Source: Lysinibacillus xylanilyticus (GTDB taxonomy: Bacteria > Bacillota > Bacilli > Bacillales_A > Planococcaceae). From it: a DNA stretch of 64,000 bases. The translations under genes and the position numbers were made by a program. Within the stretch, counting starts at the first letter, position 1; each line of letters begins with the position of its first letter. Below the pieces are notes generated by a model. That model was not told the DNA's origin. It did no database searches and was given only the letters and a program-made list of their open reading frames with translations. Below are positions 41,498-49,002 of this stretch, piece by piece. The DNA lies in the NCBI RefSeq assembly GCF_001183605.1, contig NZ_LFXJ01000010.1:372001-436000 (forward strand), read 5' to 3'.

Positions 41498-42958
41498 TTA
41501 TTCATTTTCGTTTAGTAGCTTTAATATCCGTTTCAAATTGACGGCGAATATCGTTGTAGCACCTTGAATTTCCATGCCAAATAGACCCGCAGTCGATGCC
41601 GTATCGTACCCGTGTCCGTTTTTTAATTCACTATTCTTCGCTTCTACTTTGTAGCGATTTGCGGCTAATTGCTTAAAAGCTTCCGTATTTTGAAATGCCT
41701 CTTGTTCGGCATGTGCATCCGACTTAATTGTGACAGAATACGTTTTACTTTTTGCGCCTTCTTTATAACAGCCCTCTCTCATTGGACATACTTTACATTT
41801 TTCAATATCAAAATAATATGTCTGACTTTGACTCATACTCGTTCCTTTTTTACCCGTACGTGCTTTTCTTGTCGCGAGATGACCGGCCTTACAAACAAAC
41901 ATTCCAGCATCTTTATTAAACTCAAACTTGTCTTCTTCTTTTCGTGGTCCTTGTGTAAGAATAGGGTTCAACTTTGCCACAAGTGCGATTTTCTCTTCTT
42001 TAGTATATTCGATGTTTGCCTTTTCAGAGTAAGCTGCGTCTCCAATAACTGTATTAATTTTCATACCTGCTTGTGTGCTTTTTTCAATTAACTCTTGAAG
42101 ATATTTCCCATCGTTTTTTTCACCTGTTGTAATGACAGCCGCTGTAATAATACGTTCATCACTCAACGCGATATGTGTCTTGTACCCGAAGAAAGAAGAT
42201 TCCGACGTCTTATGCCCTTTTCGCGCATCCGCATCAGAAGAGTAATTTAGATGTTCTTGAAAATCTTCTGCGACTTCTTTTAAAACATTCAGCTTTTCCT
42301 TGACAGCTGGCATTTGTGCAATTTGTGGTTCCTTTTCAATGACTGAAATAACTTCCTTACAGTAAGCTAATTCATCCTTTACTTCGTTAGAAGTGGTCTT
42401 TGCGGGGAATTTGTCTTTCATCGATTCGTCAATTTTGTAGACAGCTTTTCGAGCGTGTTTTGATTTCTCTTGTAAAAATTCTTTAGGTGTTTTTTGGTTG
42501 TAACGTGCTTTTGTATGTGTGGCATCCACAATAATCGTTTGACTGTTGATGATTTTTTTCTCCAATGCGATCTCAACTGTTTTCCCAATGAGCATGTCTA
42601 ATAAGCTTACGTCTTGGAGACGAAGCCGACGAAATTTTGTAAGCGAACTTGAATCAATGACTGGATCTTCTGGCGCCATATCCAAGAAATATTTGAATGA
42701 CATATCGTACTTTGAACGCTCTACAAGATCGACGTCTGATACATCATAAATCGCTTTTAATAATAAGTACTTAAACATGCGAATTGGAGGAATGGCATTA
42801 CGTCCATTGTCTAAACAATATTTTGTTTTTAACTCTTCTAAAATGAATGAAAAATCAACAAGTTCATTGATTTGGCGAAGTATATTATCTTTTGGTACAA
42901 CAATATCGTAGATCGCCATATATGGACTTAAATTAAGGGTTTCTTGATTTGAAATCAT
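41498..42958 (-). CDS. IS1182-family transposase
   Basis: The 486-residue DDE transposase has the N-terminal IS1182 block PKDNILRQINELVDFSFILE and IPPIRMFKYLLLKAIYDVSD. First Asp is in IIVDATHTKARYN, second in VIGDAAYSEKAN, and Glu in RYKVEAKNSELKNGHGYD. A Cys-rich zinc-like segment (FVCKAGH, CKVCPMREGC) lies between. ATG at 42958 follows AGGTGGTG. A longer open frame to 43261 runs through a palindromic repeat and is spurious. No frameshift is seen, so the element may be active. Confidence 0.93.
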   Translation of the reverse strand: MISNQETLNLSPYMAIYDIVVPKDNILRQINELVDFSFILEELKTKYCLDNGRNAIPPIRMFKYLLLKAIYDVSDVDLVERSKYDMSFKYFLDMAPEDPVIDSSSLTKFRRLRLQDVSLLDMLIGKTVEIALEKKIINSQTIIVDATHTKARYNQKTPKEFLQEKSKHARKAVYKIDESMKDKFPAKTTSNEVKDELAYCKEVISVIEKEPQIAQMPAVKEKLNVLKEVAEDFQEHLNYSSDADARKGHKTSESSFFGYKTHIALSDERIITAAVITTGEKNDGKYLQELIEKSTQAGMKINTVIGDAAYSEKANIEYTKEEKIALVAKLNPILTQGPRKEEDKFEFNKDAGMFVCKAGHLATRKARTGKKGTSMSQSQTYYFDIEKCKVCPMREGCYKEGAKSKTYSVTIKSDAHAEQEAFQNTEAFKQLAANRYKVEAKNSELKNGHGYDTASTAGLFGMEIQGATTIFAVNLKRILKLLNENE

Positions 42959-43029
42959 CGGGGGCACCACCTGCACATTAATTCTTTCATTATAAAGGAA
43001 AGCGAGACTAAAATAATAGTGTGATACAT

Positions 43030-43165
43030 TGCGTTGTTTGGAGAAGCATCGCTTGACTCCTGCGGGAAAGCGAGACAGACGAGACCCCGCACGAAGCGAA
43101 GCGTAGGAGGAGGCTCGGCGCTCGCCCGCGGAAAGCGAGCGGAATGCTTCGGAAAACAACAGTAG
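43030..43165. repeat. Type C GC-rich palindromic repeat inside the IS1182 upstream region
   Basis: The outer arms GTTGTTTggaGAAGCAT and ATGCTTCggaAAACAAC pair. Inside are GACTCCTGCGGGAAAGCGAG, the S-like core CGAAGCGAAGCG, and GCTCGCCCGCGGAAAGCGAG. Similar GC-rich strings are common in Bacillaceae genomes to my knowledge. Its place between transposase start and right IS end suggests it is carried by, or inserted into, the element. Confidence 0.7.
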
Positions 43166-43259
43166 AGTCACAGTGCCAAATGAAAAAAGCGAGGTATTCA
43201 ACGATTTAATCGTTGAATACCTCGCAATGTAAGAAGATATGGACTTTTTCAGTGACCTC

Positions 43260-43274
43260 AATTATATCGGGCAC
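43260..43274. repeat. Right copy of the 15-bp duplication flanking the IS1182 element
   Basis: AATTATATCGGGCAC is followed by TTTTTTTT, the T-run of the original yceI terminator. It is identical to 41381-41395. Confidence 0.75.
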
Positions 43275-43387
43275 TTTTTTTTATAAATAAAAAAAACGTT
43301 GCCCCAAAAAACATAACAAATAGGTTGCTTGCATAATTTTAGTAATTACTGCATATAAAACATCATATTGTTTTTGGGGGCGATGGG

Positions 43388-44314
43388 ATGAATGTATTAG
43401 TGACAGGCGGCTATGGTTTTATTGGTAGTGCAGTGGCGAGGCGTTTTTTTAAAGAGGGTGCAAATGTTTATATTATTGATAATTTAAGTACCGGTCATTT
43501 ACGCAATGTCGACTTTGAGCATAAATCTTATCTTTTGAATGTAGAAGATGAAGTTTGTGAGCATCTCTTTAAAGAAACATCATTTGATGTAGTAATCCAT
43601 TGTGCAGCGCAAACGAGTGTTCAAAAATCGGTGCAAGAGCCAGTGAAAGATGTTTTAACTAATATTGTAGGGCTTAGTCAGATGCTCTTCTTATCGTCAA
43701 AATATAAGGTAAAGCATTTCGTTTTTGCCTCGTCAGCAGCTGTTTATGGAGATAGTCACTATCCTCCATTAGAAGAAACAGATGTTAGTGAACCGATTTC
43801 GATGTATGGATTAAACAAGAGTATTGGTGAGACATACTGTGAAAAATGGCAAAGGGATTATCATTTACCAACATTAATTTACAGGTTTGCTAATGTATTC
43901 GGTCCAAGGCAATGTATGCGGGGGGAAGCTGCGGTTATTCCTAGCATGCTAAGAAGCAGTATTGAAGGAAAGGCATTTACAATTTATGGAGATGGAGAGC
44001 AAACAAGAGATTTCATATATGTAGATGACATTGCAGATGCTATTTATGCTGGTGTACAGGCTAGATTACAGGGCATTTATAACGTATCAACAAATGAGGC
44101 ATGGTCGATTCATCAAGTCATTTTATTATTACAGCATTTAAATCATCCTTTAGAAATTCAATATGCCCCTGCTAGAGAAGGGGATATTGAACATTCATTT
44201 TTAAATAATGAAAAGTTGGCGAAAGCAATAGGATGGAGACCAAAAACTACTTTTGCGGAAGGCATAGAGCGTACATTGCAAGCATTACAAAATGAAAAGA
44301 TAGTGGAGATTTAA
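43388..44314 (+). CDS. NAD-dependent epimerase/dehydratase (UDP-glucose 4-epimerase-like)
   Basis: The 308-residue product is an extended short-chain dehydrogenase acting on nucleotide sugars. The NAD-binding GxxGxxG motif is VTGGYGFIGSAV. The catalytic triad is visible as SSAAVYGDS and YGLNKSIGE (YxxxK). The region RFANVFGPRQ and DGEQTRDFIYVDDIADA is typical of the GalE/RmlB group. ATG at 43388 is preceded by GGGGGCGATGG. It stands alone, with a terminator behind. The exact sugar substrate is undetermined; surface polysaccharide precursor synthesis is likely. Confidence 0.88.
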   Translation: MNVLVTGGYGFIGSAVARRFFKEGANVYIIDNLSTGHLRNVDFEHKSYLLNVEDEVCEHLFKETSFDVVIHCAAQTSVQKSVQEPVKDVLTNIVGLSQMLFLSSKYKVKHFVFASSAAVYGDSHYPPLEETDVSEPISMYGLNKSIGETYCEKWQRDYHLPTLIYRFANVFGPRQCMRGEAAVIPSMLRSSIEGKAFTIYGDGEQTRDFIYVDDIADAIYAGVQARLQGIYNVSTNEAWSIHQVILLLQHLNHPLEIQYAPAREGDIEHSFLNNEKLAKAIGWRPKTTFAEGIERTLQALQNEKIVEI

Positions 44315-44319
44315 CTTAA

Positions 44320-44358
44320 CAACGCCAAGGAGATTAGGAACCTTGGCGTTGAATTTTT
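44320..44358 (+). terminator. Terminator of the epimerase gene
   Basis: CAACGCCAAGG pairs perfectly with CCTTGGCGTTG around a 10-base loop, followed by AATTTTTAA. Confidence 0.9.
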
Positions 44359-44402
44359 AATTACATATCGGATTCTTTATTTGAAATTTCTTGAAAGCCC
44401 CG

Positions 44403-44430
44403 TTTACAAATCTATAAAAATAGATATAAT
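44403..44430 (+). promoter_or_regulatory. Promoter of the ArsR-type gene with internal palindrome
   Basis: TTTACA (44403-44408), 16 bases and TATAAT (44425-44430) form a strong promoter. The spacer holds the palindrome ATCTATaaaaATAGAT, a probable autoregulatory operator. Transcription should start near 44437, at the likely ATG, so the mRNA may be leaderless. Confidence 0.6.
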
Positions 44431-44437
44431 GAATTTT

Positions 44438-44749
44438 ATGGAACCTTCACAAATCTATAAAGCATTATCAAACGATACAAGACGTCAAATATTATTATGG
44501 TTAAAGAATCCAGAGGAATTTTTTGATGAAAAACTTTATTTACAACAAGGAATTAGTTTTCAAGTTGGAGTATGTGTAAGAGATATTCAATCGAAAGCAG
44601 GACTAGCTCAATCGGTTATCTCAAATTATTTATTAACTATGCAACAAGCTGGATTATTACAATCCGAACGTATTGGAAAGTGGACTTATTATCGTCGGAA
44701 TGAGAAAACAATACAAGAATTTCGAGAGTACGTTCAAAAAGAATTATAA
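44438..44749 (+). CDS. ArsR/SmtB-family transcriptional regulator
   Basis: The 103-residue winged-helix protein begins MEPSQIYKALSNDTRRQILL, typical of ArsR repressors. The recognition helix lies in KAGLAQSVISNYLLTMQQAG and the wing in LLQSERIGKWTYYRRNE. A single Cys in VGVCVRDI is the only cysteine, so a classical metal site is not evident. The start is uncertain: ATG 44438 (preferred), ATG 44429 inside the -10 element, or TTG 44381. None has a ribosome binding site. It probably represses the MFS gene that follows. Confidence 0.85.
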   Translation: MEPSQIYKALSNDTRRQILLWLKNPEEFFDEKLYLQQGISFQVGVCVRDIQSKAGLAQSVISNYLLTMQQAGLLQSERIGKWTYYRRNEKTIQEFREYVQKEL

Positions 44750-44902
44750 ATAGAAAGGAGGATTTCTTTTTTTTGGTTCAATACATCTAATTATACAGAT
44801 ATATAGAATTATATATATTCTGAATAGTTATGATTTCGCATCTATCAATATTTGTCACAATGCTCAACAATTAAATCAATTTAAGATTGGAGATTTTTAT
44901 TA

Positions 44903-46075
44903 ATGCGAAAAGTAAATCCTTTACTTATTTTTATACTAGCAATAGGTGTATTTGGAATTATTACAACAGAGATGAGTATTGTCGGAGTATTACCACAAAT
45001 CGCTCGGAAATTTGAGATTTCAACCGCACAATCAGGTTTATTAGTAAGTATTTTTGCTCTAGTTGTTGCTATCTCTGGGCCATTTTTAATATTACTTGTG
45101 TCTGGGATTAATCGTAAGCTACTTTTATTAACAACAATATTTATATTTGCTATTTCTAATATTTTTTATGCTTATACGACACATTTTGAAGTTATGCTTA
45201 TTTTTCGTATTATACCTGCTGCACTTCACCCTCTATTCTTTTCAATAGCTCTTGTAACTGCAGCTAATCTTGTCCCTCCAGAAAAAAGCGGTCGAGCAGT
45301 TTCTAAAGTTTTCTTGGGAGTTACGGTTGGCTTTGCTTTAGGTGTACCATTAACTTCTTATCTTGCAGAACAGTTTTCATTAGAAATTGCTTTCTTGTTT
45401 GGAGCGATTGTAAATGCTGTAGCCTTTATAGGAATATTAATTTTGCTTCCTTCTATGCCTGTTAAAGAAAAAATGTCTTTTGGCAAGCAAGTCGGTATAT
45501 TACGAAAAACTGAGTTATGGTTAAATATAGGAACTGTTATATTTATTTTTGCAGCTATGTTTTCGGTATACAGTTATTTTGCTGAATACCTTGCAAAAGT
45601 CACTCACATGAATGGCTCATCGATTAGTATTATGTTGCTAATATTTGGTGTAATTATGATTTTAGGTAATTTTTTATTTGGATTTCTTTTGCAAAAAAAC
45701 ATGTTGAAAACTGTAATTTTATTTCCGGTATTATATTTATTCGTTTACTTATTCGTTTATTATTTAGGTTCTTATTTCGTTCCAATGATTTTTATGGTAT
45801 TCATTTGGGGAATCGTACATTCTGGCGGTTTAATCGTTAGTCAGGCATGGTTAATAAGTGAAGCTAAAGAAGCCCCTGAATTTGGTAATAGCTTATTTGT
45901 TTCATTTTCAAATCTTGGAATTACTTTAGGAACATCCTTTGGGGGTTGGTTTATTTCTCAATTAGGAATTCAACAACTTATTTGGAGTGGCTTTATTTTT
46001 TCACTACTTTCTTTAGTATTGATATTAATAAAAATAAAACTTTTCAACTCTAGTATTCCATCGCCATCAAATTAA
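44903..46075 (+). CDS. MFS efflux transporter (DHA1, AraJ/Cml-like)
   Basis: The 390-residue membrane protein has 12 predicted helices. The beginning LAIGVFGIITTEMSIVGVLP, with the ITTEM motif, and the helix 4-5 region VFLGVTVGFALGVPLTSYLA, with the antiporter motif C, place it among DHA1 drug:proton antiporters related to AraJ, YdhP and chloramphenicol exporters. ATG follows TTGGAGATTTTTATT. A small palindrome AGAATtatatatATTCT at 44798-44814 lies in its upstream region. Pairing with an ArsR regulator suggests induction by a toxic substrate. The substrate is unknown. Confidence 0.88.
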   Translation: MRKVNPLLIFILAIGVFGIITTEMSIVGVLPQIARKFEISTAQSGLLVSIFALVVAISGPFLILLVSGINRKLLLLTTIFIFAISNIFYAYTTHFEVMLIFRIIPAALHPLFFSIALVTAANLVPPEKSGRAVSKVFLGVTVGFALGVPLTSYLAEQFSLEIAFLFGAIVNAVAFIGILILLPSMPVKEKMSFGKQVGILRKTELWLNIGTVIFIFAAMFSVYSYFAEYLAKVTHMNGSSISIMLLIFGVIMILGNFLFGFLLQKNMLKTVILFPVLYLFVYLFVYYLGSYFVPMIFMVFIWGIVHSGGLIVSQAWLISEAKEAPEFGNSLFVSFSNLGITLGTSFGGWFISQLGIQQLIWSGFIFSLLSLVLILIKIKLFNSSIPSPSN

Positions 46076-46106
46076 ATGTGTTGTCTGTTCCAGAAAAACG
46101 AGAAAC

Positions 46107-46332
46107 TTTAACTTCTTTCAGCAAATGTCTTTTATAGCGTAAGTGAAACGGCAGTTACAAATGTCTTATGACCGAAATAGAGGAACTCAGACAAAACACG
46201 TTGCTGACGCTACGCTTTCGCGCAAAAAACATTTGCTGCTGACGCTACGTTAGCACTACGCTTTCGCGCAAAAAACATCTGTTGGCCCAAAGCCTTCGGA
46301 GCAATTACGCCAAGGCGAAATTTATAGATTCA
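46107..46332 (+). repeat. Type A repeat with inverted S modules, decayed 3' end
   Basis: TTTAACTTCTTTCAGCAAATG is followed by one plus-oriented S module and two minus-oriented ones (GCTGACGCTACGCTTTCGCGC, interrupted in the second by GTTAGCACTACG). CTGTTGGCCCAAAGCC and a degraded end (GCAATTACGCCAAGGCGAAATT) follow. It lies between the MFS gene and the RloA gene. Confidence 0.78.
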
Positions 46333-46435
46333 CTCTGAATTTAATTAGTATTATTCTGAGTAATATGTCTTTTTTTGCGACTATAGTATAATAATTGTTT
46401 AAAGGAATGCTGCGGAATTGAACGGAGGCTTACAA

Positions 46436-47719
46436 ATGCTGGTAGATTTCAGAGTGAAAAATTGCTTAAGTTATAAAGATGAAACGCTATTTTCGATGGT
46501 GGCGGGAAGCCGAATTCGAAAATTAAAGGACACACATACGATGAAATTTGACTCGTTTCGCCTTGTAAAAAGTGCTTTTATTTTCGGACCAAATGGAAGT
46601 GGAAAATCGAACTTATTCACTGCTATTAAAATTTTACGTTCTTTATTGTTTAACTTTGAAAATCTTAATAATGTTAAACAACTACGATTGCCCTACCAAC
46701 CGTTTAAACTAGGGGGTCGGCAAGAACAACCGACAGAATTTATGATTTCGTTATTATTAGATGGGGTGCTGTACGATTATGAGGTACAGTATAATGCATC
46801 TCAGGTTCTTTACGAAGGCCTAACTAAAACGACAAAGTCCATGAAAGTTCAAATCTTTACTAGACAATGGGATGGGACAGAATATTTGTATGAAACTGCC
46901 CAAAGCACAGCGCTAGAATTGACAAAATATACGCGTAATAATACAGCTTTCTTATCAGTATTAAATGTCTTTAATGACCCAGATGCTACGAAAATATTTG
47001 ATTGGTTTTTACATAAAATACTGTTTTTAGATGAAGCAAATCGGTTATCAAGTCATCCACTTATTCGTAAACTTGAAGAGGAGCCCTTTAAAAAAGAGGT
47101 TATAAAGTTACTAAAGATTGCAGACTTTTCTATTCAAGATGTGACGGCAAGACGCGTTGAGCGAAGAGCGAAAAATACTATTGGCTATGATTTTGACACT
47201 CCAGAGGTTATTCAAGAGGTAGATATCGATTTGCACTATTTATCGTTCGATGAAGCAGGTGCGCCGACCGGGACAGAAACGATCAATTGGACGATGGATT
47301 CAAAGGGGACAGTCCGTATGCTACATTTAGCATGTGTTATGGTCGATGCATACAATAAAGGGAAGACGATTTTTATAGATGAATTTGATACAGCATTTCA
47401 TGTGTCCATCTGCGAATTTTTAATGGCCATTATGAACAGCAAGCGTAACGTTACGAATCAATTTGTTGTTACAAGTCATGCAATTGATTTATTAGATCAG
47501 CCACTACGTTCCGATCAAATATGGTTTGTAAATAAAAGCTTTAAAAATGAATCCGAGTTATACTCCTTATTTGATTTTGCGGATTTACAGAAGAAACGTG
47601 GGGATATTTCCTATGCCAAGCGTTACTTAAAAGGAGAATTTGGGGCTACACCGGTTATTAATGAATATTTATCAGATCAATATTTAACTTCTTTCAGCGG
47701 GAATTCAAACACCCGCTGA
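46436..47719 (+). CDS. RloA/AbiLi-like AAA ATPase, defence-associated
   Basis: The 427-residue ATPase belongs to the OLD/AAA15 group: VDFRVKNCLSYKDETLFSMV at the start, Walker A IFGPNGSGKSNL, Walker B TIFIDEFDTAFH, and H-loop VVTSHAIDLLD. With the RloB-type gene downstream it forms a two-gene module like AbiL (AbiLi/AbiLii), related in design to PARIS and OLD systems, which act against phages. ATG at 46436 follows CGGAGGC. The last nine codons and the stop come from a type A repeat: TTA ACT TCT TTC AGC is the repeat start. The natural C-terminus has therefore been changed. Confidence 0.82.
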   Translation: MLVDFRVKNCLSYKDETLFSMVAGSRIRKLKDTHTMKFDSFRLVKSAFIFGPNGSGKSNLFTAIKILRSLLFNFENLNNVKQLRLPYQPFKLGGRQEQPTEFMISLLLDGVLYDYEVQYNASQVLYEGLTKTTKSMKVQIFTRQWDGTEYLYETAQSTALELTKYTRNNTAFLSVLNVFNDPDATKIFDWFLHKILFLDEANRLSSHPLIRKLEEEPFKKEVIKLLKIADFSIQDVTARRVERRAKNTIGYDFDTPEVIQEVDIDLHYLSFDEAGAPTGTETINWTMDSKGTVRMLHLACVMVDAYNKGKTIFIDEFDTAFHVSICEFLMAIMNSKRNVTNQFVVTSHAIDLLDQPLRSDQIWFVNKSFKNESELYSLFDFADLQKKRGDISYAKRYLKGEFGATPVINEYLSDQYLTSFSGNSNTR

Positions 47720-47882
47720 AATAGAGGAACTCAGTCTAGGAACGCCACGTCCTGTGGCAACGACTGAGTGACCAACTTCGTGTTGGCCTAAAGCCTCCGG
47801 CGGATGTCACGGAATCGGAAAGGAATTCTTTGTGCAGGCACAAAGCCGATTCCGGACGCAATTATGCCGAGGCATAATTGAT
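47684..47882 (+). repeat. Type A repeat overlapping the end of the RloA gene
   Basis: TTAACTTCTTTCAGCGGG...CCCGCTGAAA forms the first arm and contains the RloA stop codon. Next come GCCAC/GTGGC, CCAAC/GTTGG (stem equal to CCGAC/GTCGG elsewhere), CCTCCGGCGGATGTCACG, and GAATCGG/CCGATTC around TTTGTGC/GCACAAA. AATTATGCC/GGCATAATT and GAT end the unit. S modules are absent, so this is a compact complete form of about 200 bases. Confidence 0.88.
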
Positions 47883-47992
47883 CTTCTGCTTTCAGCGGGA
47901 ATCCAAACACCCGCTGAAATTGAGGAACTCAGTCTAAGAACGCCACGTCCTGTGGCAATTTATCTGTGCGAAAGCGAAGCGACAGCAGCCAT
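47883..47992 (+). repeat. Second, truncated type A repeat in tandem
   Basis: CTTCTGCTTTCAGCGGGAATCC...CCCGCTGAAATTGAGG and GCCAC/GTGGC are followed by an S module (GTGCGAAAGCGAAGCGACAGCAGC). The 3' half is missing. It directly abuts the preceding copy. Confidence 0.75.
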
Positions 47993-48035
47993 TAAGCAGA
48001 GATATATTTGATAGGAAGTGGGGGGTGTTTGAGCA

Positions 48036-48611
48036 GTGAGAGTGCGTCAACAAGGGAATCGAACACTGCGTAAAACAGTTTTAATTTATTGTGAAGGTGA
48101 AACCGAACGCATTTATTTTGAGCAAATGCGTATTTTAAAGCGCTCAAAAATGGTAAGCGTCAAAATAAAAAACGTCAAGCGTTCGGCTATTAAGCTAGCT
48201 CAGCATGCCTATCGAGATTCAAGCTACCAATATTTTGATGAAGTTTGGATTGTTTTTGATAAGGATGATTTAACTGAAAAGCAATTAGAGGAAGTTAATG
48301 ACTTTTGTGAGGAGAATAATATTCATATTGCCTATTCAAATGAAGCATTCGAATTATGGCTATTGTTGCATTTTGAAGAAGTCGATCTATCTGAAAAGTA
48401 TCCTCGAGCTGTATTAAATGACAAGATGGAGCAGCATCTTGGGGTAACACGTTATTTTCGTCATAAAGCGGATGAGTCAGTTATTGCACCTATCGCACTT
48501 CGACATGAGGTCGCTATTAAAAATTGCACAGATATGATGGCACTTCGTAAGACGGAAAGCCGTGACAATCCCTATTGCAACATACATGAAATGATACAAT
48601 ACATATTTTAA
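48036..48611 (+). CDS. RloB/AbiLii-like protein, probable Toprim-type nuclease
   Basis: The 191-residue product matches the RloB family. VLIYCEGETERIYFEQM near the N-terminus has the acidic ExE cluster, VWIVFDKDD has the DxD, and YSNEAFELWLLLHFEEVD is the family hallmark. The arrangement resembles a Toprim-like nuclease, the usual effector partner of an AAA15 ATPase. GTG at 48036 has GGGGGTG 8 bases upstream. The stop codon TAA is itself the first part of another repeat fragment (TTTTAACTTCTTTCAGC). Its partner is the gene at 46436. Confidence 0.8.
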   Translation: MRVRQQGNRTLRKTVLIYCEGETERIYFEQMRILKRSKMVSVKIKNVKRSAIKLAQHAYRDSSYQYFDEVWIVFDKDDLTEKQLEEVNDFCEENNIHIAYSNEAFELWLLLHFEEVDLSEKYPRAVLNDKMEQHLGVTRYFRHKADESVIAPIALRHEVAIKNCTDMMALRKTESRDNPYCNIHEMIQYIF

Positions 48612-48627
48612 CTTCTTTCAGCAATAT
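48609..48627 (+). repeat. Type A repeat start fragment at the RloB stop codon
   Basis: TTTAACTTCTTTCAGCAA starts exactly at the TAA stop and then loses similarity. Confidence 0.6.
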
Positions 48628-48855
48628 AACAATTATTAAAAGTACGACATATATTAAGTTGATCGGAGTGGAACTTTTTCAATGCGACGATTACTAAGAT
48701 TTATTTATCTTCCACTCAAGAATATAGATAAATAAATTTTTTGTATTGGGGAATAAATAACCTTAAAAGCCATGACAATTGAACTGTACATATGACACGT
48801 CCTTAAACCAATAAATGATAGAAAAGTGTATGTTGTATTTTTTTGACTATCTACC
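48628..48855. other. Intergenic region upstream of glpD
   Basis: No gene was seen. A possible CTTCCACTC/GAGTGGAAC inverted pair lies around 48667 and 48712. The glpD promoter follows. Confidence 0.35.
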
Positions 48856-48884
48856 TTGCCTTTTCTTTCTAAACACATTACAAT
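48856..48884 (+). promoter_or_regulatory. Candidate glpD promoter
   Basis: TTGCCT (48856-48861), 17 bases and TACAAT (48879-48884) precede the leader terminator. No clear cre site was recognised. Confidence 0.5.
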
Positions 48885-48917
48885 GAAATTAAGTTAATAT
48901 ACTAGGTTTGAGCGATT

Positions 48918-48976
48918 GAGAGACCATTAAAAACATATGTACTTTTGTACATGTGCTTTTAATGGTCTCTTTTTTT
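48918..48976 (+). terminator. GlpP-controlled leader terminator of glpD
   Basis: GAGAGACCATTAAAA pairs with TTTTAATGGTCTCT, followed by seven Ts. It is upstream of the glpD ribosome site. In B. subtilis the antiterminator GlpP binds glp leader RNA before such a terminator when glycerol-3-phosphate is present; glpP is encoded downstream here. Confidence 0.85.
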
Positions 48977-49002
48977 CGCTTTAAATAAGGAGGAATTTCA
49001 TT

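Larger units (their letters stand above)
41396..43259 (-). mobile_element. IS1182-family insertion sequence
   Basis: The element of about 1.86 kb contains one transposase gene. CACTGAAAAA at 41393-41402 and its complement TTTTTCAGTG at 43245-43254 form short terminal inverted repeats. Hairpins at 41443-41480 and 43189-43225 (17-bp perfect stem, GCGAGGTATTCAACGAT/ATCGTTGAATACCTCGC) insulate both ends. It was inserted into the rho-independent terminator of yceI, a known liking of this family for palindromes. It looks intact. Confidence 0.85.

Noticed and set aside
43001-43261. N-terminal extension of the IS1182 transposase
   Set aside because: It is the translation of a palindromic repeat; ATG 42958 has a ribosome site and the normal family start.
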